Below are positions 1 through 8,557 of a stretch of DNA of 64,000 nt, piece by piece. The stretch is from Arthrobacter crusticola (GTDB lineage: Bacteria; Actinomycetota; Actinomycetes; Actinomycetales; Micrococcaceae), in the NCBI RefSeq assembly GCF_004357995.1, contig NZ_SMTK01000006.1, positions 124,001 through 188,000 of the forward strand, given 5' to 3'. The position numbers were made by a program, and so were the translations under genes. Numbering within the stretch: position 1 is the first letter of the stretch; every line of letters begins with the position of its first letter. The notes beneath the pieces were generated by a model. The model ran no database searches, was not told the origin of the DNA, and saw nothing but the letters and a program-made list of their open reading frames with translations.

Positions 1-53
1 CGATCCGCGGCGCGGTGGGGTTCCGGTCCGTCCGGCTCGCGTTACCGCTCATG
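1..53 (-). CDS. N-terminus of a gene running off the left edge
   Basis: An ATG on the minus strand (bases 51-53) opens a frame that stays open to the window edge and encodes MSGNASRTDRNPTAPRI. It is preceded at good spacing by a strong Shine-Dalgarno (GGAGGAAG, minus strand, about bases 58-66), the main support for the call. Only 17 residues are visible, polar and basic, so no function can be assigned. It is divergent from the small HTH gene that starts at 294. Confidence 0.5.
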
Positions 54-135
54 GAGCTTCCTCCGCACGCTTCGGAACACTCTTCGGCACCCGTGGATGG
101 ACACCGGCACTCCTGCCATTGTTGTGCAGGTGGCA

Positions 136-160
136 CACAAAATAAACAGAAGGTTTTGTG
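136..160. promoter_or_regulatory. AT-rich inverted repeat upstream of the HTH gene
   Basis: CACAAAA (136-142) and TTTTGTG (154-160) form a perfect 7-bp inverted repeat around an 11-base spacer, in one of the few AT-rich patches of the window. It lies between two divergent genes (starts at 53 and 294), as an operator would. Binding by the HTH protein itself is speculation. Confidence 0.3.
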
Positions 161-293
161 CGTGCCCGAATCTGTGGACAACGGGCACCCCCGCGGCCGG
201 GGAGTGACAGAATTGAGGCACGTCCAGCCGGGTGCTTACGGGTGGCACCAAGCGTTCGTGGAGCAAAGCCACGGCTGAGGAAGAGGTGTTCGT

Positions 294-521
294 GTGGCTG
301 AGAAGCGGTTCCTGACCCTCGCCGATGTTGCGGAGGTGCTCAATATCAGCTCCTCCCAGACCTACGCCCTGGTTCGATCAGGGGAGCTTCCTGCGATCCA
401 GGTCGGGGGACGCGGTCAATGGCGGGTTGAGGCACGGGTCCTCGAGGACTACATCGCCGATGCCTACCGTAGGTCCGCGGCCTCCCTGCGCGGAAGCGCC
501 GACCCGGTCAACAACGCCTGA
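294..521 (+). CDS. Small excisionase/AlpA-type helix-turn-helix protein
   Basis: A 75-residue protein made of one MerR-like winged HTH of the excisionase family: residues 6-50 carry the LTLADVAEVLNISSSQTYAL signature followed by a basic wing that includes GGRGQWRV. It probably binds DNA as a transcription factor; BldC-like proteins of actinobacteria have this size and layout. The GTG start is preceded by GAGGAAGAGG at 277-286, a good ribosome binding site. No integrase, relaxase or phage gene lies nearby, so a chromosomal regulator is more likely than a true excisionase. Targets cannot be read from the sequence. The domain call is firm; the role is inferred. Confidence 0.85.
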   Translation: MAEKRFLTLADVAEVLNISSSQTYALVRSGELPAIQVGGRGQWRVEARVLEDYIADAYRRSAASLRGSADPVNNA

Positions 522-533
522 GCGTCAACGGCG

Positions 534-1085
534 TCAGGGGTGGGAGGCCACCGCGGCGACCGCGGCGAAGGGCAGCGCCACCACTGCCCGGACATTGGCC
601 GCCCTGCGGTACTCGCCCGGGGGGACGAGGGCCACCTCGAGGAAGTCGGCCCCGACCCGGTCCAGCGTGCCCTCTGAAACCGTCGCCGGTGACCCCGCGT
701 AAACGCTGACGTGGACCCGGTCCCGGGCCAGCGCCCGGTAGGCCGAGGCGAGGCCCAGTCGGGCGTGGATCCCTGCCGGGCGCGGGCCCACGGCGCGTCC
801 AAGGCCTTCGATGCTCAGGATCGCGGCAAAGGGCACCAGGACGGACCGCTGCCCCTCCGTGAGCACAAGCCACTCGGCGCCGACGTAGGCCAGCCTGCCG
901 GAAAAACCCTGCCCGTTCCCGGTCCGGACCTTCAGTGCCTGCGCTAAGGAGCCGGCCAGCCGGTCCACGAGGGCCACCCGCGCCTGCTCCACCCTGAGGA
1001 GGTCCGTCGCCGCCGCTTCGTCCGAGGCCGCCCGCGCAGCCGCCAGCTGGGCCTCGAGATCACCAAACAGGGCTTCCCACCGCAT
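534..1085 (-). CDS. Hypothetical protein with a duplicated beta-rich motif
   Basis: A 183-residue protein I cannot assign to a named family. The N-terminal ~50 residues look helical (LFGDLEAQLAAARAASDE). Two segments then resemble each other: one containing GRLAYVGAEWLVL and VPFAAILSIEGL, and a C-terminal one containing GTLDRVGADFLEV and LPFAAVAAV. This suggests a tandem small beta-barrel (PRC- or Sm-like) fold, though that is inference. An in-frame start 28 codons upstream exists, but the ATG at 1083-1085 is preferred because TACCGT sits exactly six bases before it, a leaderless promoter layout. It is divergent from the LysM gene and converges on the HTH gene. No catalytic residues are evident. 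Confidence 0.7.
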   Translation of the reverse strand: MRWEALFGDLEAQLAAARAASDEAAATDLLRVEQARVALVDRLAGSLAQALKVRTGNGQGFSGRLAYVGAEWLVLTEGQRSVLVPFAAILSIEGLGRAVGPRPAGIHARLGLASAYRALARDRVHVSVYAGSPATVSEGTLDRVGADFLEVALVPPGEYRRAANVRAVVALPFAAVAAVASHP

Positions 1086-1091
1086 GGTCCA

Positions 1092-1097
1092 ACGGTA
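1092..1097 (-). promoter_or_regulatory. Candidate -10 element (TACCGT) of a leaderless promoter
   Basis: On the minus strand TACCGT is followed by six bases and then the ATG of the 534-1085 gene. No Shine-Dalgarno fits that ATG, so transcription starting at the A of ATG would explain the layout. The same hexamer recurs before nudC and the kinase-like gene near 51.8 kb. Confidence 0.5.
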
Positions 1098-1196
1098 GGG
1101 AAGCGGGTAGAGGGGGTCAACCAATTCGAGTAGTACCAAACGTGGACAAATGGAATTAAACGCGCTCAAACTTGTTCAAACGCAAGGGAGCGCAGC

Positions 1197-1958
1197 ATGG
1201 AAAGGTGTTCGGCGGTTCTCTACCCGGCGGTCCTCCTCGGCCTCGGGACAGTTCTCGTCCTCTCGGGCGTGGGACTCACCTCCGGCGGCTGGCGCGCACC
1301 GGAGGCCGGTATCGGCGCCGCGGTAGCCGTCGCCGGCCTGGTTGTCCTGCTTTGGTGGACGGGAACCCTGGCGCTCGCGCTCGGCGCGGAGATCCTCGAA
1401 CGCAGCGGCCGCGCCGCCGCCTCCTCCGGAATGGCGGCCCTCGTCCCGGCCTTCATGCGCCGGCTGGCCGCTGCGCTGCTCGGGGCGACTCTCCTGGCCG
1501 CACCCTGCGCAGCCTCGGCACCGCCGGCAGCGCCGGTACCTGCCGCGGCCGCGGTGCCGGCGGTTGCGGCTCCGGCAGTCACGGCTCCGGCAGTCAGGCT
1601 GCCCGCGGTGTCAGCCGACCGCCGTGAGGACCCTCAGCCCGGGCAGTCCCACCCTTCCGGCCGGGAACCGCGGGTCAGCCCGCACTGGAAACCTCTGCCG
1701 CTCCCCTGCGATCCCGGTCTGCTGGCCCGGCCGCCGCGCCAGCAGGGCCCGGCTCAGGTTGAAGATCCGCCCGGGGTGGTTGTCCACAGTGGTGACTCGC
1801 TGTGGTCGATCGCCGCGGCGCGGCTGGGTCCCCTCGCTACGGACGCCGAGATCGCGGCAAGCTGGCCGCGCTGGTACGCGAGGAACGCCTCCCTGATCGG
1901 CCAGGACCCCGACCTGCTGACGCCGGGCCAGACACTTGCTCCACCGGATCCGCCCTGA
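1197..1958 (+). CDS. Membrane-anchored LysM domain protein
   Basis: A 253-residue protein. Two or three N-terminal hydrophobic segments (about residues 8-30, 38-65 and 85-105) are followed by an Ala/Pro/Val-rich linker and a C-terminal LysM module at about 195-250: it begins VVVHSGDSLWSIAAARLG and ends with PDLLTPGQTLAPP, the usual start and end of the LysM fold. LysM binds N-acetylglucosamine in peptidoglycan, so the C-terminus should face the wall. A long insertion (ATDAEIAASWPRWYARN) sits inside the module, as is common in actinobacterial LysM proteins near secA. GGGAG upstream is a good ribosome binding site. An Rv3235-family gene follows after 51 bases, probably in one operon. Confidence 0.85.
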   Translation: MERCSAVLYPAVLLGLGTVLVLSGVGLTSGGWRAPEAGIGAAVAVAGLVVLLWWTGTLALALGAEILERSGRAAASSGMAALVPAFMRRLAAALLGATLLAAPCAASAPPAAPVPAAAAVPAVAAPAVTAPAVRLPAVSADRREDPQPGQSHPSGREPRVSPHWKPLPLPCDPGLLARPPRQQGPAQVEDPPGVVVHSGDSLWSIAAARLGPLATDAEIAASWPRWYARNASLIGQDPDLLTPGQTLAPPDPP

Positions 1959-2009
1959 GAGTCCCAGCCTGCAGCAGGACCGAACCTCCGACCCAGAGAA
2001 AGGAACGCC

Positions 2010-2501
2010 ATGCCCATCCTCACCCAGCACCGACATCAGGAACACCCGCCCCGTACCGCCGCACCGGGGGTTCTCCCGTCCTGTGCGGACCCGCCGGGGC
2101 AGCCGCCGGCGGAGGCGCTGGGGCCGGAAGCGGAGGAACGCGTCGGCGGGATCGCGCGTGCCGTGGCGCAGGGAGCCGTTGAGGTCCTCGACGGCAGCCG
2201 CCCCGCCCAGCAGATGTCCCGCTGGCTCGACCCGGCCAGCTACGAGAAGCTGCACCTGCGCGCCTGCCTTCTGCAGAAGGTCGCGGCCTCCGAGGCCTCC
2301 GGCCCCTGCCCGGGCGGCACTCTGGTGGACCGGCGGGCCTACCGCTGCGTTACGGTACGCAGCGCGCGGCTCTGCCGCGTCTCGGCCACCGCTTTCGAGG
2401 CCGCGCTGGTCGTCCTGGACCGCAGGCGCGCCCGCGCCGTCGCCCTGCGGGTCGAACACCGCCGCGGCGACTGGAAGGTCACCGCCCTGGAGATCGGCTG
2501 A
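2010..2501 (+). CDS. Rv3235 family protein (DUF6459-like)
   Basis: A 163-residue soluble protein. The C-terminal half (about residues 70-163) matches the Rv3235-type family found beside secA in actinobacteria: a helical part followed by beta strands that include YRCVTVRSARLCRV and ALRVEHRRGDWKVTALEIG. An N-terminal tail of about 50 residues is Pro- and His-rich and probably disordered. Biochemical function is unknown. AGAAAGGAA upstream is a good ribosome binding site. It converges on secA with 12 bases between the stop codons. Confidence 0.8.
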   Translation: MPILTQHRHQEHPPRTAAPGVLPSCADPPGQPPAEALGPEAEERVGGIARAVAQGAVEVLDGSRPAQQMSRWLDPASYEKLHLRACLLQKVAASEASGPCPGGTLVDRRAYRCVTVRSARLCRVSATAFEAALVVLDRRRARAVALRVEHRRGDWKVTALEIG

Positions 2502-2513
2502 GCTGCCTGTTGA

Positions 2514-5246
2514 CTACTTCTTGGGCCGCTTGGCGCCGTTCCGCTCCGCCCGGGCCTTCGTCTCGGCCACGGCAGTCTTGAGCCGCTCCACGTGTGTCTC
2601 GACCTCGCCCTGCGCGTTCGGCGCGGAGAAGTTGAGGCTGGCCGGGCGCTGCGGCGCCTCGAGGCCCGCCGCCCGGATCGAGGGAACCTGAACCAGCCCG
2701 CGGCCGTCCTGGACGCCCAGACCGTTCGACGCCGGCGCCGCGGGGGCGGCCACCTCGACCTCGAGGTTGAAGAGGTACCCGATGGTCTCCTCGCGGATTG
2801 CCTCCATCATGGCCTGGAAGAGGATGAAGCCCTCGCGCTGGTACTCCACCAGGGGGTCGCGCTGGGCCATGGCCCGCAGTCCGATGCCCTCCTTGAGGTA
2901 GTCCATCTCGTAGAGGTGCTCCTGCCACTTCCGGCCGATCACCGACAGGACCACGCGGCGCTCGAGTTCGCGCATCGTCTGCTCACCGAGGGCATCCTCC
3001 CGCGCCTGGTAGGCGAGCTTGGCGTCGGAGAGAATCTCCGCATGGAGGAAGTCACGGGTGATCTTCGACTTCCCGCCGGCTTCCTCGATGACCTCATCGA
3101 TCGTGAGGGTGATCGGGTAGAGCGTCTTGAGGTTGGTCCACAGCAGCTCGTAGTCCCAATCGTCGCCGTGGCCCTGGGCGGTGGCCTCATCGACCATGGC
3201 CGTCACCACGTCCTCAAGGAAGTAGCCGACCTTTTCCTTCAGGTCGCCTCCTTCGAGGATGCGCCGGCGGTCGCCGTAAATGGCCTCGCGCTGGCGGTTC
3301 AGGACGTCGTCGTACTTCAGCACGTTCTTGCGCTGTTCGGCGTTGCGCCCCTCGACCTGGCCCTGGGCGTTCTCGATCGCCTTTGAGACGAGCCGCGACT
3401 CGAGGGCGACGTCGTCGGGCATGCTCGAACTGTTCATGATGCGCTCGGCGCCGCCGGAGTTGAACAGCCGCATGAGGTCGTCGGTCAGCGAGAGGTAGAA
3501 CCGCGAGCGGCCCGGGTCGCCCTGACGGCCGGAGCGGCCGCGCAGCTGGTTGTCGATCCGGCGCGATTCGTGGCGCTCGGTACCCAGCACATAGAGCCCG
3601 CCGAGTTCGCGGACCTCCTCCTGCTCGGCCTCCACAGCCTTCTTGGCCGCCTCAAGGGCCGCAGGCCACTGCGCCTCGTACTCCTCGGGATTCTTCGCCG
3701 GGTCAAGACCGCGCTTCTCAAGCTCGGCGACGGCATTGAACTCCGCGTTGCCGCCGAGCATGATGTCGGTGCCGCGGCCTGCCATGTTGGTGGCCACCGT
3801 GACGGCGCCCTTGCGTCCGGCCTGGGCGACGATGGCGGCTTCGCGGGCGTGGTTCTTGGCGTTGAGGACCTCATGGCGGACCCCGGCCTTGGCGAGCTGC
3901 TTGGAGAGGTATTCGCTCTTCTCGACGCTGGTGGTGCCGACCAGGACCGGCTGGCCGGTCTCGTGGCGTTCGACGATGTCCTTCACGACGGCGTCGAACT
4001 TCGCCACCTCGTTCTTGTAGATCAGGTCGGCGAGGTCCTTGCGGGCCATCTCCTTGTTGGTGGGGATGGGCACCACGCCGAGCTTGTAGGTCGACATGAA
4101 CTCCGCGGCCTCGGTCTCGGCGGTGCCGGTCATGCCGGAGAGCTTTTCGTAGAGCCGGAAGTAGTTCTGCAGGGTGACCGTGGCCAGCGTCTGGTTCTCC
4201 GCCTTGATCTCGACGCCTTCCTTGGCCTCGATCGCCTGGTGCATGCCCTCGTTGTACCGGCGCCCGGCGAGGATGCGGCCGGTGTGCTCGTCGACGATCA
4301 TCACCTCGCCGTTCAGTACGACGTAGTCCTTGTCGCGCTTGAACAGTTCCTTGGCCTTGATGGCGTTGTTGAGGAAGCCGATCAGCGGGGTGTTCGCGGA
4401 CTCGTAGAGGTTGGAGATGCCGAGGTAGTCCTCGACCTTCTCGATGCCGGACTCGAGCACCCCGACGGTGCGCTTCTTCTCGTCGACCTCGTAGTCGGCG
4501 TCGACGGAGAGCTTCTTCACGACCTTCGCGAACTCGTTGTACCAGCGGTTGACGTCGCCGGAGGCCTGCCCGGAGATGATCAGCGGGGTCCGGGCCTCGT
4601 CAATGAGGATGGAGTCGACCTCGTCGACGATGGCGAAGTTGTGCCCGCGCTGGACGAGCTCGGAGGCGCTCCAAGCCATATTGTCGCGCAGGTAGTCGAA
4701 GCCGAATTCGTTGTTCGTTCCGTAGGTGATGTCCGCGGCGTACTGTTCGCGGCGCGTCGCCGGGTCCTGCTTGGACAGGATGCACCCGCTGGTCATGCCC
4801 AGGAACCGAAACACGCGGCCCATGAGGTCCGACTGGTACTCGGCGAGGTAGTCGTTGACCGTGACGATGTGGACGCCCTTGCCGCTGAGCGCGTTGAGGT
4901 AGGCAGGGGCCGTGGCCACGAGGGTCTTGCCCTCGCCGGTCTTCATCTCGGCAATATTGCCAAGGTGCAGCGCGGCCCCGCCCATGAGCTGGACGTCGAA
5001 GTGGCGCAGGCCCAGGGTGCGGCGGGAGGCCTCCCGCACCGCGGCGAAGGCCTCGGGCAGGAGGTCGTCAAGGCTCTCGCCGTCCGCGTGGCGCTTCTTC
5101 AGCTTGTCGGTCTCCCCGCGCAGCTCAGCGTCGGACATCGCACGGAAGTCGTCCTCGATGATGTTGATCGCATCGGCGTAGTTCCGGAGTTTCTTCAGTG
5201 TCTTCTTATCGCCGGTGCGGAGAACTCGTTCAAGAAGTGATGGCAC
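2514..5246 (-). CDS. secA: Preprotein translocase ATPase SecA
   Basis: A 910-residue SecA1-type motor that binds secretory preproteins and drives them through SecYEG by ATP hydrolysis. Walker A is [10 protein letters not shown] at 101-110, the DEAD-box motif [15 protein letters not shown] is at 206-220, and the second helicase lobe carries [12 protein letters not shown] and [11 protein letters not shown]. The C-terminus ([11 protein letters not shown]) lacks the cysteine-rich zinc/SecB-binding tail of Gram-negative SecA, as expected here. Length is normal for a housekeeping SecA1. The start is GTG with GGGAGCAG upstream. No accessory SecA2 is visible in the window. Confidence 0.98.
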   Translation of the reverse strand: MPSLLERVLRTGDKKTLKKLRNYADAINIIEDDFRAMSDAELRGETDKLKKRHADGESLDDLLPEAFAAVREASRRTLGLRHFDVQLMGGAALHLGNIAEMKTGEGKTLVATAPAYLNALSGKGVHIVTVNDYLAEYQSDLMGRVFRFLGMTSGCILSKQDPATRREQYAADITYGTNNEFGFDYLRDNMAWSASELVQRGHNFAIVDEVDSILIDEARTPLIISGQASGDVNRWYNEFAKVVKKLSVDADYEVDEKKRTVGVLESGIEKVEDYLGISNLYESANTPLIGFLNNAIKAKELFKRDKDYVVLNGEVMIVDEHTGRILAGRRYNEGMHQAIEAKEGVEIKAENQTLATVTLQNYFRLYEKLSGMTGTAETEAAEFMSTYKLGVVPIPTNKEMARKDLADLIYKNEVAKFDAVVKDIVERHETGQPVLVGTTSVEKSEYLSKQLAKAGVRHEVLNAKNHAREAAIVAQAGRKGAVTVATNMAGRGTDIMLGGNAEFNAVAELEKRGLDPAKNPEEYEAQWPAALEAAKKAVEAEQEEVRELGGLYVLGTERHESRRIDNQLRGRSGRQGDPGRSRFYLSLTDDLMRLFNSGGAERIMNSSSMPDDVALESRLVSKAIENAQGQVEGRNAEQRKNVLKYDDVLNRQREAIYGDRRRILEGGDLKEKVGYFLEDVVTAMVDEATAQGHGDDWDYELLWTNLKTLYPITLTIDEVIEEAGGKSKITRDFLHAEILSDAKLAYQAREDALGEQTMRELERRVVLSVIGRKWQEHLYEMDYLKEGIGLRAMAQRDPLVEYQREGFILFQAMMEAIREETIGYLFNLEVEVAAPAAPASNGLGVQDGRGLVQVPSIRAAGLEAPQRPASLNFSAPNAQGEVETHVERLKTAVAETKARAERNGAKRPKK

Positions 5247-5336
5247 TGGTATCTGCTCCCAATCTAAGGCTGCCGAAAGATGGCGTGATCAGTCTACGGG
5301 AAGACGCCTGGTCTCCCGCTTTAGTTCCCGAACGGC

Positions 5337-6548
5337 TCAACGCCGCCCCAGCGCCGCGGAAAGCGGTGCCGCGAGGTCTCCCACGGGTTCGACGACGACC
5401 TGCTGCAGGCCGAGCCATCCGGCCATGGTACCCAGTTCAGCTGCGAGTTCGTCGGCGGTGCCCGCGGGCGCGCCCGGTTCGGCATAGCTTCCGCGCACCA
5501 GCAGGCGCCCGGTGGTCCGGTCGGCCTTGAGGTCCACCCGGGCCGCCATCGTCTCTCCGAGCAGGAAGGGCAGGACGTAATACCCGTAGCGGCGTGCCGC
5601 CGCCGGAGTGTAGATCTCGAGCCGGTAGTGGAAGCCGAAAAGCTCCTCGAGCCGCGGGCGGTCGAAGACGAGGGAGTCGAAGGGGCTCAGCAGCGCCCGC
5701 CCGGCGGCGCGGCGCGGGATCGTGGCATCGCGGTGGAGGTAGGCCGGCCGGTTCCAGGAGCCCACCTGGGCACTGGTGAGCACCCCCCTCCCCTCGAGGA
5801 TCCGCACCGCCTCCGCGGTGTCGCGGACCGGGGTGCGGAAGTAGTCGGCGAAACTGCGCACCGTACCGATGCCCAACGCGGCGGCGGCGCGTTCGGTCAG
5901 GACGAGGATCGCCTCGCGCGGGTCGGCCTCCTGGGCTGCAAGGTCGGAGGTGGGCAGCACCCGGGCCGAGGGGGCGTACCGGCGTTCGAAGGAGGAGGTC
6001 CGGCCTGCCGAGCTGATTTCCCCGCGGGCGAAGAGGTCCTCAAGAACCCGTTTGACGGCGCTCCAGTTCCATCCCCAGTGATCGGTGCTGCGCTGCTCCG
6101 AGTGGCCGAGGCGTTCCTGCACCTGTCCTGCGGTCAGCGCCCGGCTTGAGGCAAGGAGCGTGAGGATTCGTTCCTCGAGGGATGAGCGGAGGACCGGGTC
6201 CATCCCCGATGCTCCGCTCCAGGTGCGCCGCTGCCAGGGGCGCAGGTGCGGGAACAGGGCAGGGTCGATGAAGCTGGCCTCGTGCGCCCAGTACTCGGTC
6301 AGCCGGCGCGGATGCCTGGCGGCGAACCGGTCGAGAACCGCCGGGTCGTAGGCCCCGAGCCGCGAGAAAACCGGAAGGTAGTGCGAGCGCACCAGGACGT
6401 TGACCGAATCGATCTGGAGCAGCTGGAGCTTATCGAGGATCCGGCCCACGGCCCGCGCGGTAGGCGGGGCCGTGGGCCGGGTCTTGGCGAGTCCCTGGGC
6501 CAGCAGGGCCGCCCTGCGGGCCTGGGACAGGGTGAGGTGAACGGTCAT
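5337..6548 (-). CDS. YcaQ/AlkX-like DNA glycosylase (HTH_42 family)
   Basis: A 403-residue winged-helix protein of the family that includes Escherichia coli YcaQ, a glycosylase that unhooks DNA interstrand crosslinks, and Streptomyces AlkZ. Visible signatures are LTLSQARRAALLAQGL at the N-terminus, LLQIDSVNVLVRSHYLPVFSRLG at about 40-62 (read in two parts: LLQIDSVNVL, then VRSHYLPVFSRLG), YWAHEASFIDP, and LLSPFDSLVFDRPR, whose QID-type and aspartate residues are typical of the family. The C-terminal part (YYVLPFLLGE, ARVDLKADR) also fits. It likely repairs alkylation or crosslink damage. No Shine-Dalgarno is seen: a perfect 8-bp hairpin ends two bases before the ATG. It is separated from hpf upstream by a strong hairpin. 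Confidence 0.88.
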   Translation of the reverse strand: MTVHLTLSQARRAALLAQGLAKTRPTAPPTARAVGRILDKLQLLQIDSVNVLVRSHYLPVFSRLGAYDPAVLDRFAARHPRRLTEYWAHEASFIDPALFPHLRPWQRRTWSGASGMDPVLRSSLEERILTLLASSRALTAGQVQERLGHSEQRSTDHWGWNWSAVKRVLEDLFARGEISSAGRTSSFERRYAPSARVLPTSDLAAQEADPREAILVLTERAAAALGIGTVRSFADYFRTPVRDTAEAVRILEGRGVLTSAQVGSWNRPAYLHRDATIPRRAAGRALLSPFDSLVFDRPRLEELFGFHYRLEIYTPAAARRYGYYVLPFLLGETMAARVDLKADRTTGRLLVRGSYAEPGAPAGTADELAAELGTMAGWLGLQQVVVEPVGDLAAPLSAALGRR

Positions 6549-6549
6549 G

Positions 6550-6568
6550 GCCCTGCCGGGGGCAGGGC
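6550..6568 (-). promoter_or_regulatory. Hairpin directly preceding the YcaQ-like start codon
   Basis: GCCCTGCC (6550-6557) and GGCAGGGC (6561-6568) form a perfect 8-bp stem with a three-base loop. On the minus strand it ends one base before the ATG at 6546-6548 and takes the place of a Shine-Dalgarno. It could restrict ribosome access or mark a leaderless or unusually initiated transcript. Confidence 0.4.
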
Positions 6569-6582
6569 GCGGGCCGACGACG

Positions 6583-6622
6583 GGGCCCCGGACGCGCCCT
6601 CACTGGCGCGTGTCCGGGGCCC
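6583..6622 (-). terminator. Strong hairpin after hpf
   Basis: GGGCCCCGGAC (6583-6593) pairs with GTCCGGGGCCC (6612-6622), and GCGCC (6594-6598) with GGCGC (6605-6609), leaving a two-base bulge and a six-base loop: 16 pairs in all. It begins 17 bases after the hpf stop codon on the minus strand. There is no U-run, which is usual for actinobacterial intrinsic terminators. Confidence 0.65.
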
Positions 6623-6639
6623 GGAAACGGGAAGGGATG

Positions 6640-7371
6640 TCACTGGGTTGCGGCGGCTTCCTTCGCCCGGTACGCCAGGAGCTCCTCCTGGGGGTCCTGC
6701 GTCCCCTCGGCGCACTTCGAATCGAGGGTGATGACGCCGTAGGTCCAGCCCTGGCGCCGGTAGACGACAGAGGGGGCACCGGTGGCCGAGTCGACGAAGA
6801 GGTAGAAGTCGTGGCCGACCAGTTCCATGTTATCGACGGCGTCATCGAGGGTGATCGGCTCTCCGGAGAAGACTTTCCGCCGGATGAGGACCGGTGAGTC
6901 CCCTGCCGGGACATCGTCCGGTGACTCGTAGGGGTCGGTCGAGGCGGCGGGCGCCGTGGTTCCGTCCGAGGAATTGTCCGCGAGAGCGGCGTAGATCGGC
7001 TGGGAGGTGCTGACCGGTTCGAGCCCGGCGGTGGCGGCGCCGACCGCGACGGGGGTGTGCCGTCCGTGGTGGACCTTGCGGCGGTCCCGCGCCCGGCGGA
7101 GGCGCTCGAGGAGCTTGTTGTAGGCGAGGTCGAAGGCGGCGAATTTGTCCCCCGCCGACGCCTCCGCACGGATGACCGGCCCCTTGCAGAGGACCGTGAG
7201 TTCGACAGTCAGCGCCGTATCGGCGTCCCTGGCACTTGTTTCCTTGGTGATCTTGGCATCCACCCGCTGGACCTTATCGCCGAGCTGTTCGATCTTGTCG
7301 ACCTTCTCTGCGGCGTACTCGCGGAACCGGTCCGATACTGCAAGGTTCCGGCCGTTAATCACAAATTCCAT
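6640..7371 (-). CDS. hpf: Long-form ribosome hibernation promoting factor
   Basis: A 243-residue long HPF. The N-terminal S30AE domain starts MEFVINGRNLAVSDRFREYA and extends to about residue 105; a Pro/Ser/Thr-rich linker of about 75 residues follows; the C-terminal dimerisation domain (about 183-235) contains VIRRKVFSGEPITLDDAVDN and FYLFVDSATG. Long HPF binds the decoding region of 30S subunits and pairs 70S ribosomes into inactive 100S dimers during stationary phase or stress. The chosen ATG has GGAGGGCACC directly upstream; a longer in-frame start lacks such a site and would add a non-homologous leader. A 9-bp inverted repeat lies 65-95 bases upstream. Confidence 0.95.
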   Translation of the reverse strand: MEFVINGRNLAVSDRFREYAAEKVDKIEQLGDKVQRVDAKITKETSARDADTALTVELTVLCKGPVIRAEASAGDKFAAFDLAYNKLLERLRRARDRRKVHHGRHTPVAVGAATAGLEPVSTSQPIYAALADNSSDGTTAPAASTDPYESPDDVPAGDSPVLIRRKVFSGEPITLDDAVDNMELVGHDFYLFVDSATGAPSVVYRRQGWTYGVITLDSKCAEGTQDPQEELLAYRAKEAAATQ

Positions 7372-7435
7372 GGTGCCCTCCAAATCGCTAAGGTGACACA
7401 ACAGCGGCCGGTCAGGCTGCCCCGGGCCGCTGCCG

Positions 7436-7465
7436 ATGGGTGTTTGTCTGCTTTCTAACACCCAT
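7436..7465. promoter_or_regulatory. 9-bp inverted repeat upstream of hpf
   Basis: ATGGGTGTT (7436-7444) and AACACCCAT (7457-7465) are perfect inverted repeats around a 12-base spacer, 65-94 bases upstream of the hpf start. The surroundings are less GC-rich than average. It could be an operator or a 5' leader hairpin controlling growth-phase expression. Confidence 0.45.
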
Positions 7466-7495
7466 ACCTCACGGTAGATCACGGCACCCCGTAAT

Positions 7496-8422
7496 TCATC
7501 CCTCCCCGCGCCGATTTCTCCGGAATTCGCTGTAAGCCGACTCAGTGCCGGACGGCGGCGGCGTGGCCGCTAGGACGACAGCGCAGGCCACCGCGGCGCC
7601 CTCTGCCCGCAGCGTCCGGACGACCTCCGCGAGGGTCGCTCCGGTGGTCAGGACGTCGTCCACGACGAGGCACTGCACCCCTCCCAGACGGCCGCGGTAC
7701 CGCCGCCGGATCCGCATCGATCCGGCGACGTTTTCCTGCCGGCCGCGCCGCCCCAGCCCCTTCTGCCCGCCCCGCCGCGCCGAGGAAAACCATGGCATGA
7801 GGGCGGGCCGGACGCCCGTGCGTACGCCCGGATGCCGGTGCGCGACGGGCCGTGCAAGCCGGGACCCGGCGGGGAGCTCCCCGCGCCTGCGGAGCCCGTC
7901 CAGCAGCAGGCCCAACGGGTCGTACCCGCGCCGGCGCAGGGACCGGCCGCGGGTGGGGACGGGCACCAGCAGGCAGGGATCGGCCGGCAGGCCGGCGCGG
8001 GCAGCGAGCAGGGCACCGCCCAGGGCCGCCGCGAGGGGGCGGGCCAGGTCGGTGTGGCCTGCGTTCTTGAATGCCAACAGGGCCCGGGCCACAACTCCCC
8101 CGTAGATTCCCGCGGCGACCACCGGCAGGGGCTCAAACCCGCCGTCGGCGTCGTCCGCGCCCGGTGGAGCGCCGGTTTGCGGTGCGGCGGGATCGCGCAG
8201 CGGGAGGGAACCGGCGCCGGCCTCGGCCCGGAAGGGACGCACCGTGGCACGCCGGAAGGCCCGGCGGCACGGCCGGCACAGGGAGGAGTCATGACGGCCG
8301 CATCCCACGCAGGAGGTCGGCAGGATCAGTGCCCAGAACCCGCGCAGGGCACGGCCGGCCGCGGCCGGGACGCCTCCGTTCCTGCCGCCGGCGTCGGGGA
8401 GTGCGCGGAACGGGTGGGCCAT
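7496..8422 (-). CDS. ComF family phosphoribosyltransferase-like protein
   Basis: A 308-residue ComF/GntX-family protein. It has an N-terminal zinc-ribbon-like cluster (PTSCVGCGRHDSSLCRPCRR, four cysteines) and a C-terminal type I phosphoribosyltransferase fold with the PRPP-binding loop CLVVDDVLTTGATL. The family is linked to natural competence (ComFC) and DNA uptake, although its catalytic role in actinobacteria is not established. An in-frame start 33 codons upstream exists; the ATG at 8420-8422 is preferred because the extra segment is low-complexity, but its ribosome site is weak. Residues 205-245 are a basic insert (GGQKGLGRRGRQE) before the PRPP loop. It sits between lpqB and hpf, probably at the end of the mtrAB-lpqB transcript. 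Confidence 0.85.
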   Translation of the reverse strand: MAHPFRALPDAGGRNGGVPAAAGRALRGFWALILPTSCVGCGRHDSSLCRPCRRAFRRATVRPFRAEAGAGSLPLRDPAAPQTGAPPGADDADGGFEPLPVVAAGIYGGVVARALLAFKNAGHTDLARPLAAALGGALLAARAGLPADPCLLVPVPTRGRSLRRRGYDPLGLLLDGLRRRGELPAGSRLARPVAHRHPGVRTGVRPALMPWFSSARRGGQKGLGRRGRQENVAGSMRIRRRYRGRLGGVQCLVVDDVLTTGATLAEVVRTLRAEGAAVACAVVLAATPPPSGTESAYSEFRRNRRGEG

Positions 8423-8557
8423 GCCTTCAGGATGGCGCGGAGGCAGGAGATTCCGGGGCGACCGGGTGCTGTGTGGATAAGCCCCGGCGGGCGGCGCATC
8501 CCGTCCCGCGCGAGGCGGCACGCAGTGGCGCGCGACGGCGGGAATGCCGCTCCGGCA

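Noticed and set aside
294..521. Prophage or integrative element marked by the excisionase-like gene
   Set aside because: No integrase, attachment repeat or phage gene lies nearby; the small HTH protein is better seen as a BldC-like chromosomal regulator.
3570..5240. A 556-codon plus-strand frame opposite secA
   Set aside because: SecA motifs are intact on the minus strand, and the plus-strand translation is a low-complexity Val/Leu/Gly/Asp sequence.
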